A stretch of DNA of 64,000 nt from an uncultured Clostridia bacterium. GTDB taxonomy: Bacteria; Bacillota; Clostridia; Oscillospirales; Acutalibacteraceae. Where the stretch lies: contig CAMLSX010000008.1 of the NCBI GenBank assembly GCA_946484175.1, forward strand, positions 1-64,000. The letters are read 5' to 3'. The position numbers and the translations under genes are program-made. The notes beneath the pieces are model-generated. The model was not told the origin of the DNA. It worked only from the letters and a program-made list of their open reading frames with translations, and ran no database searches. The stretch's first letter is position 1. Each line of letters opens with the position of its first letter. Below are positions 10,193 to 20,420 of the stretch, in pieces.

Positions 10193-10416
10193 CTGATTTA
10201 CTCTACAGTTCCATTACTGCATATAAATTGGATAATTAACTGGTTTTATAAATCTGATATTTATCTTTTTACAGCACTTTGTAAAATCCTGTCAGCTTAT
10301 CTGCTTTTCTCTCTTTGCAGACAGGAAAGTATGCATTATAATAAACATGTAAAACAATTAAACAGGAAAACTGAGCCTTATGGTTGGCTCTGGAAAAACA
10401 GGAGTGTGAATGAATT

Positions 10417-11775
10417 TTGGAAAAAAGAAGCGATTTAAAAATGGGTACTGCTCCCATGCTGCCATTGATTATTTCTATGGCGTTGCCTGCCATGTTCTCC
10501 ATGTTGGTGCAGGCTCTTTACAATGTAGTAGACAGCTATTTCGTAGCGCAGATCAGTGAGGACGCACTGACCGCAGTTTCTCTGGCCTATCCCATCCAGA
10601 TGCTGCTGATTGCTTTCGGTATGGGTACAGCGGTCGGTATCAACTCTCTGATTTCCCGCCGTCTTGGAGAAGGAAATCAGGAAGCAGCCGATAGCGCCGC
10701 CAGCCATGGCGTACTGCTGGGAATTCTGAACTGGGTCATTTTTGCTCTGTTTGGCCTGTTTTTTACCCGCAGTTTTTTTGAGGCTTATACCTCTGCTGAA
10801 AATATCATTTCCATGGGCAGTGATTATCTGAGCATTGTATGTATATATTCTTTCGGCCTCTTTATTGAAGCAAACTTTGAAAAAACTTTACAGGCAACCG
10901 GCAATATGATCTGGCCAATGATTTTTCAGCTGACAGGCGCTGTTACCAATATTATACTAGACCCTATTTTTATTTTCACGCTGGATATGGGCGTAGCTGG
11001 CGCTGCAATTGCAACGGTAATTGGACAAATTGCTGCTCTGGTATTTTCTTCAATCATATTGCTGACGAGAGAACACGCCGTTAAAATTCATTTTCGCAGT
11101 TTTCGCTTTGATTGGCAGACCGTAAAGCAAATTTATATTGTAGGTATTCCGGCCATTATCATGCAGGCAATCGGTTCTGTCATGACGCTGGCTATGAATG
11201 CGATTCTGGTTGCTTTTTCGAAAACAGCCGTTGCGGTATTCGGGATTTACTTTAAACTGCAATCTTTTGTCTTTATGCCGGTGTTCGGCCTGACCCAAGG
11301 CCTGATGCCAATTATGGGATATAATTATGGAGCACGCAACCGCAAGCGGATGATTTCCAGTCTGAAAATCGGCTGCGTTATCGGTTTGCTGATTATGGCG
11401 GCAGGTACCGTGTTGTTCTGGGCAATTCCCGACCAGCTGCTGCTGATTTTTGAAGCTTCTGATGAAATGCTGCGCATTGGCCGTCCAGCACTGCAATACA
11501 TCAGCCTGTGCTTTATGCCTGCTGCACTTGGTATCCTCTCTTCTACCCTGTTCCAAGCCATGGGACGCGGTTTCTACAGCCTGATTGTTTCCATCCTGCG
11601 TCAGCTGGTCGTATTGATTCCCGCAGCTTGGCTTCTCTCTCATATCAGCCTGACTGCTGTCTGGTTTGCATTCCCCATTGCCGAAGTATTTTCTTTGATT
11701 ACCAGTATCCTTCTCTTCCTGAATTTGTATCGCAAAATTATTCGAAATTTATCAGTAACTCCTATAGAGGCCTAA
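10417..11775 (+). CDS. MATE family efflux transporter
   Basis: MALPAMFSMLVQALYNVVDSYFVAQISEDALTAVSLAYPIQ, GFTQ/YNYGARN-type MATE motifs. Confidence 0.9.
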   Translation: MEKRSDLKMGTAPMLPLIISMALPAMFSMLVQALYNVVDSYFVAQISEDALTAVSLAYPIQMLLIAFGMGTAVGINSLISRRLGEGNQEAADSAASHGVLLGILNWVIFALFGLFFTRSFFEAYTSAENIISMGSDYLSIVCIYSFGLFIEANFEKTLQATGNMIWPMIFQLTGAVTNIILDPIFIFTLDMGVAGAAIATVIGQIAALVFSSIILLTREHAVKIHFRSFRFDWQTVKQIYIVGIPAIIMQAIGSVMTLAMNAILVAFSKTAVAVFGIYFKLQSFVFMPVFGLTQGLMPIMGYNYGARNRKRMISSLKIGCVIGLLIMAAGTVLFWAIPDQLLLIFEASDEMLRIGRPALQYISLCFMPAALGILSSTLFQAMGRGFYSLIVSILRQLVVLIPAAWLLSHISLTAVWFAFPIAEVFSLITSILLFLNLYRKIIRNLSVTPIEA

Positions 11776-11779
11776 AAGT

Positions 11780-13336
11780 ATGGATAAATTCAGCGTACTC
11801 AAACAGGTATTTGGATATGATTCCTTTCGTCCCGGTCAGGAAGTGCTGGTGGAAAGCCTTCTTTCTGGACGTGATGTACTGGGGGTAATGCCTACCGGTG
11901 CAGGAAAATCCATTTGTTTTCAGGTGCCCGGCATTTTATTGCCGGGCATTTCACTGGTGATTTCTCCACTGATTTCTCTGATGAAAGATCAGGTAAATTC
12001 ACTGGTACAAGCGGGAATTCGAGGTGCTTTTCTCAACAGCTCACTGACACCAGCACAATATCGAAAAGCACTGTATAACGCCCGGCAAGGGATGTATAAA
12101 ATCATCTATGTGGCACCCGAACGGCTGCTGACACATGATTTTCTTGAATTTGCATTATCTGTACCGATTTCTATGGTATGTGTGGATGAGGCGCACTGCG
12201 TTTCACAGTGGGGGCAGGACTTTCGTCCAGGATATCTGAAAATCCGTCGATTTTTGGAAATGCTGCCAAAGCGGCCTGTAGTCGGAGCTTTTACGGCAAC
12301 GGCGACCGATCAGGTACGCAAGGATATTTTGTCTCTGCTGAATCTGCAATCGCCCAAAATCATAGTTACAGGATTTAATCGGAAAAATCTGTATTTCGGT
12401 GTGCGCAAGCCTCGGGATAAATTCAGCGAACTTCTGCATATTCTGCACGAAGAGGGGGAGAAAAGCGGAATTGTTTACTGCGCTACCCGCAAACTCGTAG
12501 AAGAGGTATGTGAAAAATTACAGCTGAAAGGTTTTTCGGCTGCGCGTTATCATGCTGGCCTGACAGATGAAGAACGGCAGCGCAGCCAGGAAGATTTTCT
12601 GTATGACCGCAGGACGATTATGGTAGCGACCAACGCGTTCGGTATGGGGATTGATAAATCCAACGTCTCATTTGTGATTCATTACAATATGCCGAAAGAT
12701 TTGGAAAGTTATTACCAGGAAGCAGGCCGTGCAGGGCGTGACGGTTCTCCTGCCAGATGTATTTTGTTGTACAGCGGTGCGGACGTCCGTCTGAACCATT
12801 TTCTGATTGAGAAAGACAAAGAAAATGAAGAACTGGACGAAGAAACCGCACGTGAGGTACGTGAAAAAGAACTGGAACGTTTAAAACTGATGACCTTTTA
12901 TGCCACCAGCAAACGTTGTTTGCGCCAATACCAGCTGCGTTACTTTGGAGAGACCAATATCCCGTCTTACTGTGGGAATTGTTCGGTGTGCTTGGGTGAA
13001 ACCCTGCAGGATAGCTGGAAATCCGTGTCCGCTCCTGTTGCGATTTCCAAGCCTTTGCCGGCTCGCCGTCCCTCAACTACAGAAAATCTTCCAGTGGACG
13101 AATCCCTTTTTCAGCGTTTGCGTCAACTGCGCCTGGATTTGTCCAAAAGTGCAGGCATTCCGCCTTATGCGGTATTTACCGATGCTACTTTACGGGAGAT
13201 GTGTATCAACAAGCCGAAAACAGAACGGGACATGCTTTTAATTTCGGGCGTTGGAGAGCGCAAACTGCAACGTTATGGCCGTTTATTCTTGGAAGAGATA
13301 TCCAGATATCAAAAAGAAAAAATGGCAAAAAAGTAA
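11780..13336 (+). CDS. recQ: ATP-dependent DNA helicase RecQ
   Basis: FRPGQ, GAGKS, DEAHC(V)SQWG, GRAGRDG, RQC zinc cysteines (CGNCSVC) and C-terminal HRDC-like segment. Confidence 0.95.
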   Translation: MDKFSVLKQVFGYDSFRPGQEVLVESLLSGRDVLGVMPTGAGKSICFQVPGILLPGISLVISPLISLMKDQVNSLVQAGIRGAFLNSSLTPAQYRKALYNARQGMYKIIYVAPERLLTHDFLEFALSVPISMVCVDEAHCVSQWGQDFRPGYLKIRRFLEMLPKRPVVGAFTATATDQVRKDILSLLNLQSPKIIVTGFNRKNLYFGVRKPRDKFSELLHILHEEGEKSGIVYCATRKLVEEVCEKLQLKGFSAARYHAGLTDEERQRSQEDFLYDRRTIMVATNAFGMGIDKSNVSFVIHYNMPKDLESYYQEAGRAGRDGSPARCILLYSGADVRLNHFLIEKDKENEELDEETAREVREKELERLKLMTFYATSKRCLRQYQLRYFGETNIPSYCGNCSVCLGETLQDSWKSVSAPVAISKPLPARRPSTTENLPVDESLFQRLRQLRLDLSKSAGIPPYAVFTDATLREMCINKPKTERDMLLISGVGERKLQRYGRLFLEEISRYQKEKMAKK

Positions 13337-13497
13337 CAAATCAATCTATAAAAGTTACGGACAGTATAAAAATTGTAACAAAACAAATACAATTTCACTC
13401 ATTTTCATTACAATCTTGTAAAAGCTGTTGTAATTCTCTTTTTACTGTGATACAGTATACCCACACCAAAAACCTGACAGACTTGTCAGAGAGGAGA

Positions 13498-13683
13498 ATG
13501 AACATGCTGGAATTTCTGAAAATGACAATGAATCAAATCCCTTATCCCTTTATGCTGTTTACAGCAGTAGCCGCCGCAGGAATTGCAGCAGCGTTTATTC
13601 GGGAACATCTTTGCCGCAAGCAGGAACTGGCTGTAGCCCCCGTTAAGCAGCTTGCACCTTTGGATGAATTGTATAACGAATAA
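13498..13683 (+). CDS. small single-TM protein of unknown function, 61 aa
   Basis: ATG preceded by GAGAGGAG; MNMLEFLKMTMNQIPYPFMLFTAVAAAGIAAAFIREHLCRKQ...; followed by a terminator. Confidence 0.6.
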   Translation: MNMLEFLKMTMNQIPYPFMLFTAVAAAGIAAAFIREHLCRKQELAVAPVKQLAPLDELYNE

Positions 13684-13743
13684 TGTTATAATACCTCCTG
13701 CAAAATATATTTCTCCTGGAGACTTTGTTCTCCCCCTTCTCTC

Positions 13744-13790
13744 AAAAAACGCTTCCAACCGGATGTATCCTTCCGGCAGGAAGCGTTTTT
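13744..13790 (+). terminator. Rho-independent terminator
   Basis: AAACGCTTCC...CCGGAtgtaTCCGG...GGAAGCGTTTTT. Confidence 0.85.
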
Positions 13791-13924
13791 ATATTTTTCT
13801 CACAGCTGTTTGAAAAGACAAAAAATATTTTTATCTCAATTTTTAATATAAAGAATTAAAAAATAAACAAATAACAAAATTTATGTTATAATAGTAACAA
13901 GAGTTTGACAGGTTTTCTGCACTT

Positions 13925-14812
13925 TTATATTATTTTGTGGGAAGACTCTTCCTGCTGGCGGTATGCTGTAGGGGTAGTGCCTACACTCTCTCGAAAAACG
14001 CCGATAAAATAGCTGAGAGAATTAAAGCCCGTATCAAGTGCAATATCCAGCACCTTTCGGTCTGTTTCCCGCAGCAATTCCATTGCTTTGGAAAGACGCA
14101 CCGTGTTGATATACTGTACCGGTGTTTTGGTGGTATATTGCTTGAACACCCGGCAAAAATGTCCCTGACTCATACTGCAAAGATCTGAAAGTTCCTTTAA
14201 TGTGATTGGCTTTGCGTAATTTTCTTGAATATAGGAAATGGCTCCTTTTACTCCGCTGACAGCTTCGTTTCTGCGTATAGTGGCCGGCATACGTTTGGCA
14301 TCTGCCAGCAAAAGAGCAAACAGGTGAAACATTTCTGACTTTAAAAGAAAAGGGAAAAGTTCAGGCTGTTTTTGAATCAAATGATACATTATGTCAAATG
14401 ATTGATGAATCTCTATGCCCTGCGTACAATCATCATGAATCATCCGCGGCAGAAGCAAGCCTCCATTCAGTACCGGTACAATATAGTCCAGCCGTACACA
14501 ATCACCATCTGAACCGCACAGGATATCTGGAGAGAAAACAATCGCGCGATAATCACAGATCTCCCCTTCCAGCGCAGCCGCCGCATGAAGTTCTTCGCTG
14601 TTAAAAAACAGAAGGTCTCCAGCGTGAGCTTCAAAAATCTCTTCGCCTGCCTGTACGCGCATAGTACCCTTCATAATTTTAAAAAGTTCCATTTCCTCGT
14701 GCCAGTGACATTCCAGCACATCGTAGCAATTCTGATTCAGCATTTCATAGCAGCCGATTGGCATAAGCAGCCCTCCATGCTGCCGGTTTTCGCGAAGATG
14801 TATGTTTTGCAA
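13925..14812 (-). CDS. AraC family regulator with N-terminal cupin sensor
   Basis: Cupin-like HWHEEMELFKI; AraC double HTH (LKELSDLCSMSQGHFCRVFKQYTTKTPVQYINTVRL...DIALDTGFNSLSYFIGVFRESVGTTPTAYR). Confidence 0.92.
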   Translation of the reverse strand: MQNIHLRENRQHGGLLMPIGCYEMLNQNCYDVLECHWHEEMELFKIMKGTMRVQAGEEIFEAHAGDLLFFNSEELHAAAALEGEICDYRAIVFSPDILCGSDGDCVRLDYIVPVLNGGLLLPRMIHDDCTQGIEIHQSFDIMYHLIQKQPELFPFLLKSEMFHLFALLLADAKRMPATIRRNEAVSGVKGAISYIQENYAKPITLKELSDLCSMSQGHFCRVFKQYTTKTPVQYINTVRLSKAMELLRETDRKVLDIALDTGFNSLSYFIGVFRESVGTTPTAYRQQEESSHKII

Positions 14813-15049
14813 TTCGGTTCCTCTCTTTCTTTCTTAAGCGCTCAATATCAAAATTCTGCATACAGTCGGCAGTTTTCCGATAGATTCCAGCCGTCAAAAA
14901 TGTTATATTTTATTCCAATCATAAACCAAATTGCTCTTTCGCTGCAAGGGTTTCTGTCGCTTTTTACACAAAATTTAAAATTTCAGTTGTAATCAGCGCT
15001 TTCCGAACGAAAGAGTGGAATATCAAAATAAGAAAAGGAGTTGTAACAC

Positions 15050-17377
15050 ATGAAATTTACCAACGGTTTCTGGCTCAAGAAGCCCGGCGTCACCATCTAC
15101 GACGCGAAAGACGTTCGCGAAGTAGAAGTTACAGACAGCGAGGTTACTCTGTACGCTGCTCCCTTTATCGTAATGGACCGCGGCCAGACACTGGCCGGCC
15201 CTCTGCTGACTATGACTGTTTCTTCCCCGCTGCCGGATATTCTTCGTGTACAGACCTGGCATTTCATGGGCAGTGCCAAAAAAGAACCCGCATTTGAACT
15301 GAATGACCAGAAATGCAGGCTGGAAGTTGCAGATACTGAAACGGAAGTTGTTATCACCAGCGGCAAGCTGACCCTTACCATCTGCAAACGCCCCTTCAAC
15401 ATGAGCTGGACATACGAAGGCCGCCTGCTCACTTCTCTGGGTGACCGTCAGCTGGGCTATGTAACTGCCCCCGATGGAAATTATATGCGTGCACAGCTCG
15501 ATGTGGCCGTGGGTGAAAAGCTGTACGGCCTTGGTGAGCGTTTCACACCTTATGTCAAAAACGGACAGATTGTCGATATGTGGAATGAGGATGGCGGTAC
15601 CTCTTCTGAAATTTCTTACAAGAATATCCCGTTCTATATCACCAATCGTGAATACGGCGTTTTCGTCAACAGCAGCGATAAAGTTTCTTATGAGCTGTGC
15701 TCCGAAGCTGTTTCCCGTGCACAGTTCAGCGTTCCCGGCGAGAAGCTTGATTTCATGATCGTGGGCGGCTCTTCCATGAAGAACGTTCTGGAAAACTATA
15801 CCAGCCTGACCGGCAAACCCGCTCTGCCTCCGGCATGGACTTTCGGCCTGTGGCTGACTACTTCTTTCACCACTAGCTATGATGAGAACACCGTTAACAG
15901 CTTTGTGGATGGTATGATTGAGCGCAAAATCCCCCTACATGTATTCCATTTTGACTGCTTCTGGATGAAAGAATATGAATGGTGCAACTTCAAATGGGAT
16001 GAGGCCATGTTCAGCGACGTAGAGGGTATGCTCAAGCGTCTGAAGGCTAAGGGACTGAAAATCTGTGTATGGATTAACTCCTATATCGGCCAGAAATCCC
16101 CTCTGTTCAAGGAAGGTATGGAGCATGGCTATCTGCTCAAGCGCCCCAACGGCGATGTTTGGCAGTGGGATCTGTGGCAGCCCGGCATGGCTCTGGTAGA
16201 CTTCACCAATCCTGCCGCCTGCGAATGGTATTGCGGTTATCTGCGCCGTCTGCTGGATATGGGCGTTGACTGCTTCAAAACCGACTTCGGCGAGAGAATT
16301 CCTACTGATGTTGTCTACTATGATGGCAGCGACCCCGAGCTGATGCATAACTATTATACCTATCTGTATAACAAGACCGTGTTTGACCTGCTGGAAGAAT
16401 ACAAGGGTCACAATGAAGCTGTCCTGTTTGCACGTTCTGCAACCGTTGGCGGCCAAAAGTTCCCTGTACACTGGGGTGGCGATTGCAGCTCTAACTTCCC
16501 ATCTATGGCAGAATCTCTGCGCGGCGGTCTTTCTCTGACCCAGAGCGGCTTTGGCTTCTGGAGCCACGATATGAGTGGTTTTGAGAGCACTGCAACTCCG
16601 GCTGTCTACAAGCGTTGGACTGCATTTGGTCTGCTGTCTACCCACAGCCGTCTGCATGGCTCCCGTTCTTATCGTGTGCCGTGGCTGTTTGACGAAGAGG
16701 GCAGCACCGAGTGTGTGGATGTGTGCCGTTATTTCTCCGAATTCAAGTGCCGCCTGATGCCGTATCTGTTCAGCTCCGCAGTGAACACGCACAAGACTGG
16801 TATTCCCACCATGCGTGCAATGGTGCTGGAGTTCAACGACGACCATTCCTGCGATGACCTGGATCGTCAGTACATGCTGGGTGACAGCCTGCTGGTCGCT
16901 CCTATTTTCCGTGAAGACAGCTATGCTGACTACTATCTGCCAGCCGGCAAGTGGACCCATATGTTCAGCAACGAAGTGAAGGAAGGCGCACGCTGGTATT
17001 GCGAGCAGTACGATTATTTCAGCCTGCCGCTGTTTGTGCGTGAAAACTCCATTGTGGCACTGGGCGGCTGCGACCAGAAGCCGGATTACGACTATGGTAA
17101 GGATCTGAGCCTGCACCTGTTCGAGCTGGGCGAAGGCAAGACCGCTTCCACTGTGGTGTATGATTCCAAGGCTAACGAGATGCTGAAAGTTACTGCTGCC
17201 AAGAAGGATGGTAAAGTGACGATTTCCTTCTGCGGCAAAGCTGAAAATCTGAAGGTTGTTCTTCGCAACGTGAAGAATGTTTCTGACGTGACCGGTGCCT
17301 GCGTAGAAGAAAGCGATCTGGGCTGTGTACTGGCTGTCAACGCTGATCTGGGCGAAGTCAGCTACGTAGAAGCATAA
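15050..17377 (+). CDS. yicI: glycoside hydrolase family 31, YicI-like alpha-xylosidase
   Basis: MKFTNGFWLKKPGVTIYDAKDVREVEV, LYGLGERFTPYVKNGQ, DCFKTDFGERIPTDVVYYDGSDPELMHN. Confidence 0.92.
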   Translation: MKFTNGFWLKKPGVTIYDAKDVREVEVTDSEVTLYAAPFIVMDRGQTLAGPLLTMTVSSPLPDILRVQTWHFMGSAKKEPAFELNDQKCRLEVADTETEVVITSGKLTLTICKRPFNMSWTYEGRLLTSLGDRQLGYVTAPDGNYMRAQLDVAVGEKLYGLGERFTPYVKNGQIVDMWNEDGGTSSEISYKNIPFYITNREYGVFVNSSDKVSYELCSEAVSRAQFSVPGEKLDFMIVGGSSMKNVLENYTSLTGKPALPPAWTFGLWLTTSFTTSYDENTVNSFVDGMIERKIPLHVFHFDCFWMKEYEWCNFKWDEAMFSDVEGMLKRLKAKGLKICVWINSYIGQKSPLFKEGMEHGYLLKRPNGDVWQWDLWQPGMALVDFTNPAACEWYCGYLRRLLDMGVDCFKTDFGERIPTDVVYYDGSDPELMHNYYTYLYNKTVFDLLEEYKGHNEAVLFARSATVGGQKFPVHWGGDCSSNFPSMAESLRGGLSLTQSGFGFWSHDMSGFESTATPAVYKRWTAFGLLSTHSRLHGSRSYRVPWLFDEEGSTECVDVCRYFSEFKCRLMPYLFSSAVNTHKTGIPTMRAMVLEFNDDHSCDDLDRQYMLGDSLLVAPIFREDSYADYYLPAGKWTHMFSNEVKEGARWYCEQYDYFSLPLFVRENSIVALGGCDQKPDYDYGKDLSLHLFELGEGKTASTVVYDSKANEMLKVTAAKKDGKVTISFCGKAENLKVVLRNVKNVSDVTGACVEESDLGCVLAVNADLGEVSYVEA

Positions 17378-17390
17378 AATAGCACAAAAT

Positions 17391-17436
17391 AAAAATCCCC
17401 GAGCTACCCGATAAAATTGGGAAAGCTCGGGGATTT
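17391..17436. terminator. hairpin terminator between convergent genes
   Basis: AAAAATCCCCGAGCT...AGCTCGGGGATTT. Confidence 0.85.
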
Positions 17437-17448
17437 CTGTTTTAGAAA

Positions 17449-18102
17449 TCAGGCTTCTGGATACGGAACCAGAGACTGTTCAATTTTCAAAAGGTCATCT
17501 CCGCTGACAGTATATCCACCATCCGTCTCCTGCAAAGTAATGGTCATCGTGTAGGGTTCTCCCATCGGGATCTTGTCGTCCAGCTTTCCGTCCAGAAAGT
17601 TGAGCAGATCATTGCAGTACTGACAGTCGATTTCACGCTGTGTCTGCCCATCAAACTCACCTTCGCTGACACGCTTGGAAAATTGCAGTACACGCGCTTC
17701 GATTTCTGCCTCATATTCAACAAACAGATTAACCGGTGTGATTTCGATTTCTGCCTGATACCCCTTTTCTGTTGATTCGATCTTACTCACCGAAAACGCA
17801 CTGTAGCCATATACCCGCCTGAAAAAAGCCATGGTGCGGTACAAAGTATCATCTGACTGGATAAATCCAAGGCGGGAAGCAAAATACAGGGATTCTGATT
17901 GCAGACGGTCAAGATAAACATCCTCTGCTTCTTCCTGCGCAATATCGACAGATTCCATATAGCTTTCATGTTCTCCCAAATAAACCGACGATATCATCGA
18001 CTCCAGATATTCTGCGGTATCCGATCCGGAAGATGTACATCCCGAAAGTAATACGGCCGCTACCATCAGCAGGGCAGCCAACCGGTGTTTCCACTTGTTC
18101 AC
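17449..18102 (-). CDS. putative lipoprotein of unknown function
   Basis: GTG start after AAGGAG; signal peptide + lipobox MVAAVLLSGCTSS. Confidence 0.65.
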   Translation of the reverse strand: MNKWKHRLAALLMVAAVLLSGCTSSGSDTAEYLESMISSVYLGEHESYMESVDIAQEEAEDVYLDRLQSESLYFASRLGFIQSDDTLYRTMAFFRRVYGYSAFSVSKIESTEKGYQAEIEITPVNLFVEYEAEIEARVLQFSKRVSEGEFDGQTQREIDCQYCNDLLNFLDGKLDDKIPMGEPYTMTITLQETDGGYTVSGDDLLKIEQSLVPYPEA

Positions 18103-18130
18103 AGCAGCAACTCCTTTTTCGTTTTTGGCT

Positions 18131-18904
18131 TTATAGTATCTGCAAGCGCTGAATCCCGGTAGTTCGGCCGGTTTTCTCATCCACTTCAAACAGACAACAA
18201 TCCATCCGGCACTCACCGGAAGCAATTTCATGACGCACCGGCATTTTTGTGCGCAGTTTCTCAATGATGATTTCCGGTTTGACTCCAAGAACGGAATCAA
18301 TCGGCCCGGTCATGCCCAGATCAGTAATATAACCTGTCCCCTTTGGCAGCACAGTCTCATCTGCCGTGGGAACATGGGTATGTGTTCCGAAAAGCGCCGT
18401 CACACGCCCATCCAGGAAATACCCCATTGCGCGTTTTTCCCCAGTCGCTTCTGCGTGAAAATCAATCAGAACAATTTTGGGCAAATCCGGCGTTGCCAAC
18501 AGTTCTTCTATTGTTTCAAACGGGCACCGCAGATTTTCCATATAAGCAGTTCCCATCAGATTGATTACCGCAATTTGGCGGCGTCCCATATCATAAATGC
18601 AGATTCCCTTGCCTGGTGTAGTCCCTTTTGGATAATTCGCAGGACGCAAGAGCGTCTCATCACTCTCATACATTTCATAACTTTCGCGGCGCCGAAAGCT
18701 ATGGTTTCCGGTGGTGATAATATCCACCCCACTATCGTATAAATACCGCGCAGAAGTTGGAAGAATCCCATTGCCATCCGCGGAATTTTCCCCGTTGGCA
18801 ATCACCAGATCCACTGCATACTGCTTCTTGATTGCAGGAAGGCGTTTGCGTAAAAATTCGCATCCAATGCTTCCAACTACGTCTCCTATTGCCAATATAT
18901 TCAT
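18131..18904 (-). CDS. ymdB: YmdB family metallophosphoesterase
   Basis: MNILAIGDVVGSIGCEFLRKRLPAIK, IANGENSADGNGI, TGNHSF, FGTHTHVPTADE. Confidence 0.92.
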   Translation of the reverse strand: MNILAIGDVVGSIGCEFLRKRLPAIKKQYAVDLVIANGENSADGNGILPTSARYLYDSGVDIITTGNHSFRRRESYEMYESDETLLRPANYPKGTTPGKGICIYDMGRRQIAVINLMGTAYMENLRCPFETIEELLATPDLPKIVLIDFHAEATGEKRAMGYFLDGRVTALFGTHTHVPTADETVLPKGTGYITDLGMTGPIDSVLGVKPEIIIEKLRTKMPVRHEIASGECRMDCCLFEVDEKTGRTTGIQRLQIL

Positions 18905-18983
18905 AGTATACTCCCATCTATTTACCAAAACCAGTGGAAAAATTTTCTGTTTTATAATTGTCAGTTTTTATTATAAAGCAAAA

Positions 18984-19015
18984 CAGCAGAAAAGGAAATC
19001 CCTTTTCCGCTGTCG
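18984..19015 (-). terminator. terminator for the EamA gene
   Basis: minus strand CAGCGGAAAAGGgattTCCTTTTCTGCTGTTTTGCTTT. Confidence 0.65.
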
Positions 19016-19069
19016 TATGCGAAAAAAACTGCACGTAAGCAGGTTTTCTGCTGCGAATTCCGTTGAAAT

Positions 19070-19483
19070 TTATAATACCATCACCAATGTTCCGGCTGTA
19101 ATCAAAATTCCTCCCACAATGCTTTTCCAATCTACCGTTTCGTGCAGAATCAAAAATGCCAGAACCATGGCAATCACCACGCTGAATTTATCCACTGGAA
19201 CAACACGGCTGGCATTGCCAATCTGCAAAGCACGATAATAGAAAAGCCAGGATGCTCCAGTTGCCAATCCGGAAAGAACAAGAAAAATCCATCCGCGCAC
19301 GGAAATCGAGGAAATTCCTCCCAAACTTCCTGTAATCAGAACAATTCCCCAAGCCATCACCAGAACAACCACAGTCCGGATCGCTGTAGCCAGGTTGGAA
19401 TCTACACCTTCAATGCCAATTTTGGCTAAAATAGAAGTCAAAGCCGCGAAAACAGCGGACAACAGTGCAAAAACAAACCACAT
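19070..19483 (-). CDS. EamA-family small membrane transporter (4 TM)
   Basis: MWFVFALLSAVFAALTSILAKIGIEGVDSNLATAIRTVVV...PVDKFSVVIAMVLAFLILHE. Confidence 0.88.
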   Translation of the reverse strand: MWFVFALLSAVFAALTSILAKIGIEGVDSNLATAIRTVVVLVMAWGIVLITGSLGGISSISVRGWIFLVLSGLATGASWLFYYRALQIGNASRVVPVDKFSVVIAMVLAFLILHETVDWKSIVGGILITAGTLVMVL

Positions 19484-19554
19484 ATTCTTCCTTTCCCCTC
19501 TCTGCTTTTTCTTTACAGGCAACATTCCCATCCCTCCTCAGCAACAACATAAAA

Positions 19555-19583
19555 AAAGGATGCCACAAAGATTGCGGCATCCC
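19555..19583 (-). terminator. terminator for the cytidylate kinase-like gene
   Basis: minus strand GGATGCCGCAATctttGTGGCATCCTTTTTTT. Confidence 0.8.
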
Positions 19584-19636
19584 TCTATATTGACTCAATT
19601 CATCAGGTTTCAAAAACAGGTGCTCACACCTTTTGC

Positions 19637-20269
19637 TTATCCTTTGATAAAACCTGCTGCTTTCATAATCAGTTCTACTGCCTCATCAGGAGTAAAGACC
19701 GAGCTGTCAAGCGTCAGGTCATAATTTTGCAGGGCATCCCACTTTTTATTCGTGTAGAAATTATAGTAATTGGCACGCTGTTTGTCCTTTTTGGTCAGGA
19801 AGTCGGATGCTTTGGCCGGGTCGACGCCATATTTTTCTACAGCACGGCGCAGACGGCTGTCGCGATCCGCATGAATGAACACACGCAGGCAGTCTTTCCG
19901 TTCCCGCAGGACATAATCTGCACACCGCCCTACAATGACACATGGGCCTTCTTCCGCAGCTTTGCGGATAATATCTGCTTGAATCAGGAACAGCTTATCG
20001 TTAATCGGCATGTCGTTCATTCCGGCAACACCGCCGCCAAACCCATAGCTGCCCATTACCAGCGAATACAGCAGGCTGCTGGTAGCGCGTTCATCCGCCT
20101 GACGGAACACTTCTTCGCTCAAGCCGCTCTTTTTGGCAGCAATCGCGATCAGTTCCTTATCATAATAAGGGATACCCAACTTTTTGGCCAGCATTTCTCC
20201 AATTTCTCTTCCTCCGCTGCCATATTGGCGCGCAATGGTAATCACGGTACGGTTGCTCATAAACTTCAC
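19637..20269 (-). CDS. cytidylate kinase-like family protein
   Basis: TVITIARQYGSGGREIGEMLAKKLGIPYYDKELI P-loop; VIVGRCADYVL. Confidence 0.88.
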   Translation of the reverse strand: MKFMSNRTVITIARQYGSGGREIGEMLAKKLGIPYYDKELIAIAAKKSGLSEEVFRQADERATSSLLYSLVMGSYGFGGGVAGMNDMPINDKLFLIQADIIRKAAEEGPCVIVGRCADYVLRERKDCLRVFIHADRDSRLRRAVEKYGVDPAKASDFLTKKDKQRANYYNFYTNKKWDALQNYDLTLDSSVFTPDEAVELIMKAAGFIKG

Positions 20270-20337
20270 CCTTTCTTATGAGGAACATATCTGGCCCTGA
20301 AAAAACGCCAGAATCCAAAGCTACAATTTCTATTTTT

Positions 20338-20366
20338 ATGATACAACTATTTTTGTATAAAGTCAA
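20338..20366 (-). promoter_or_regulatory. sigma-A promoter of the cytidylate kinase-like gene
   Basis: minus strand TTGACT-17 nt-TATCAT. Confidence 0.65.
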
Positions 20367-20420
20367 TAGTTGTCGTTGACTATCTGTTTTGTTTTCTGTG
20401 GAATACCTTCACATTTAATT

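Noticed and set aside
15935-17116. 393-aa minus-strand ORF
   Set aside because: Antisense of the GH31 gene; no domain features.
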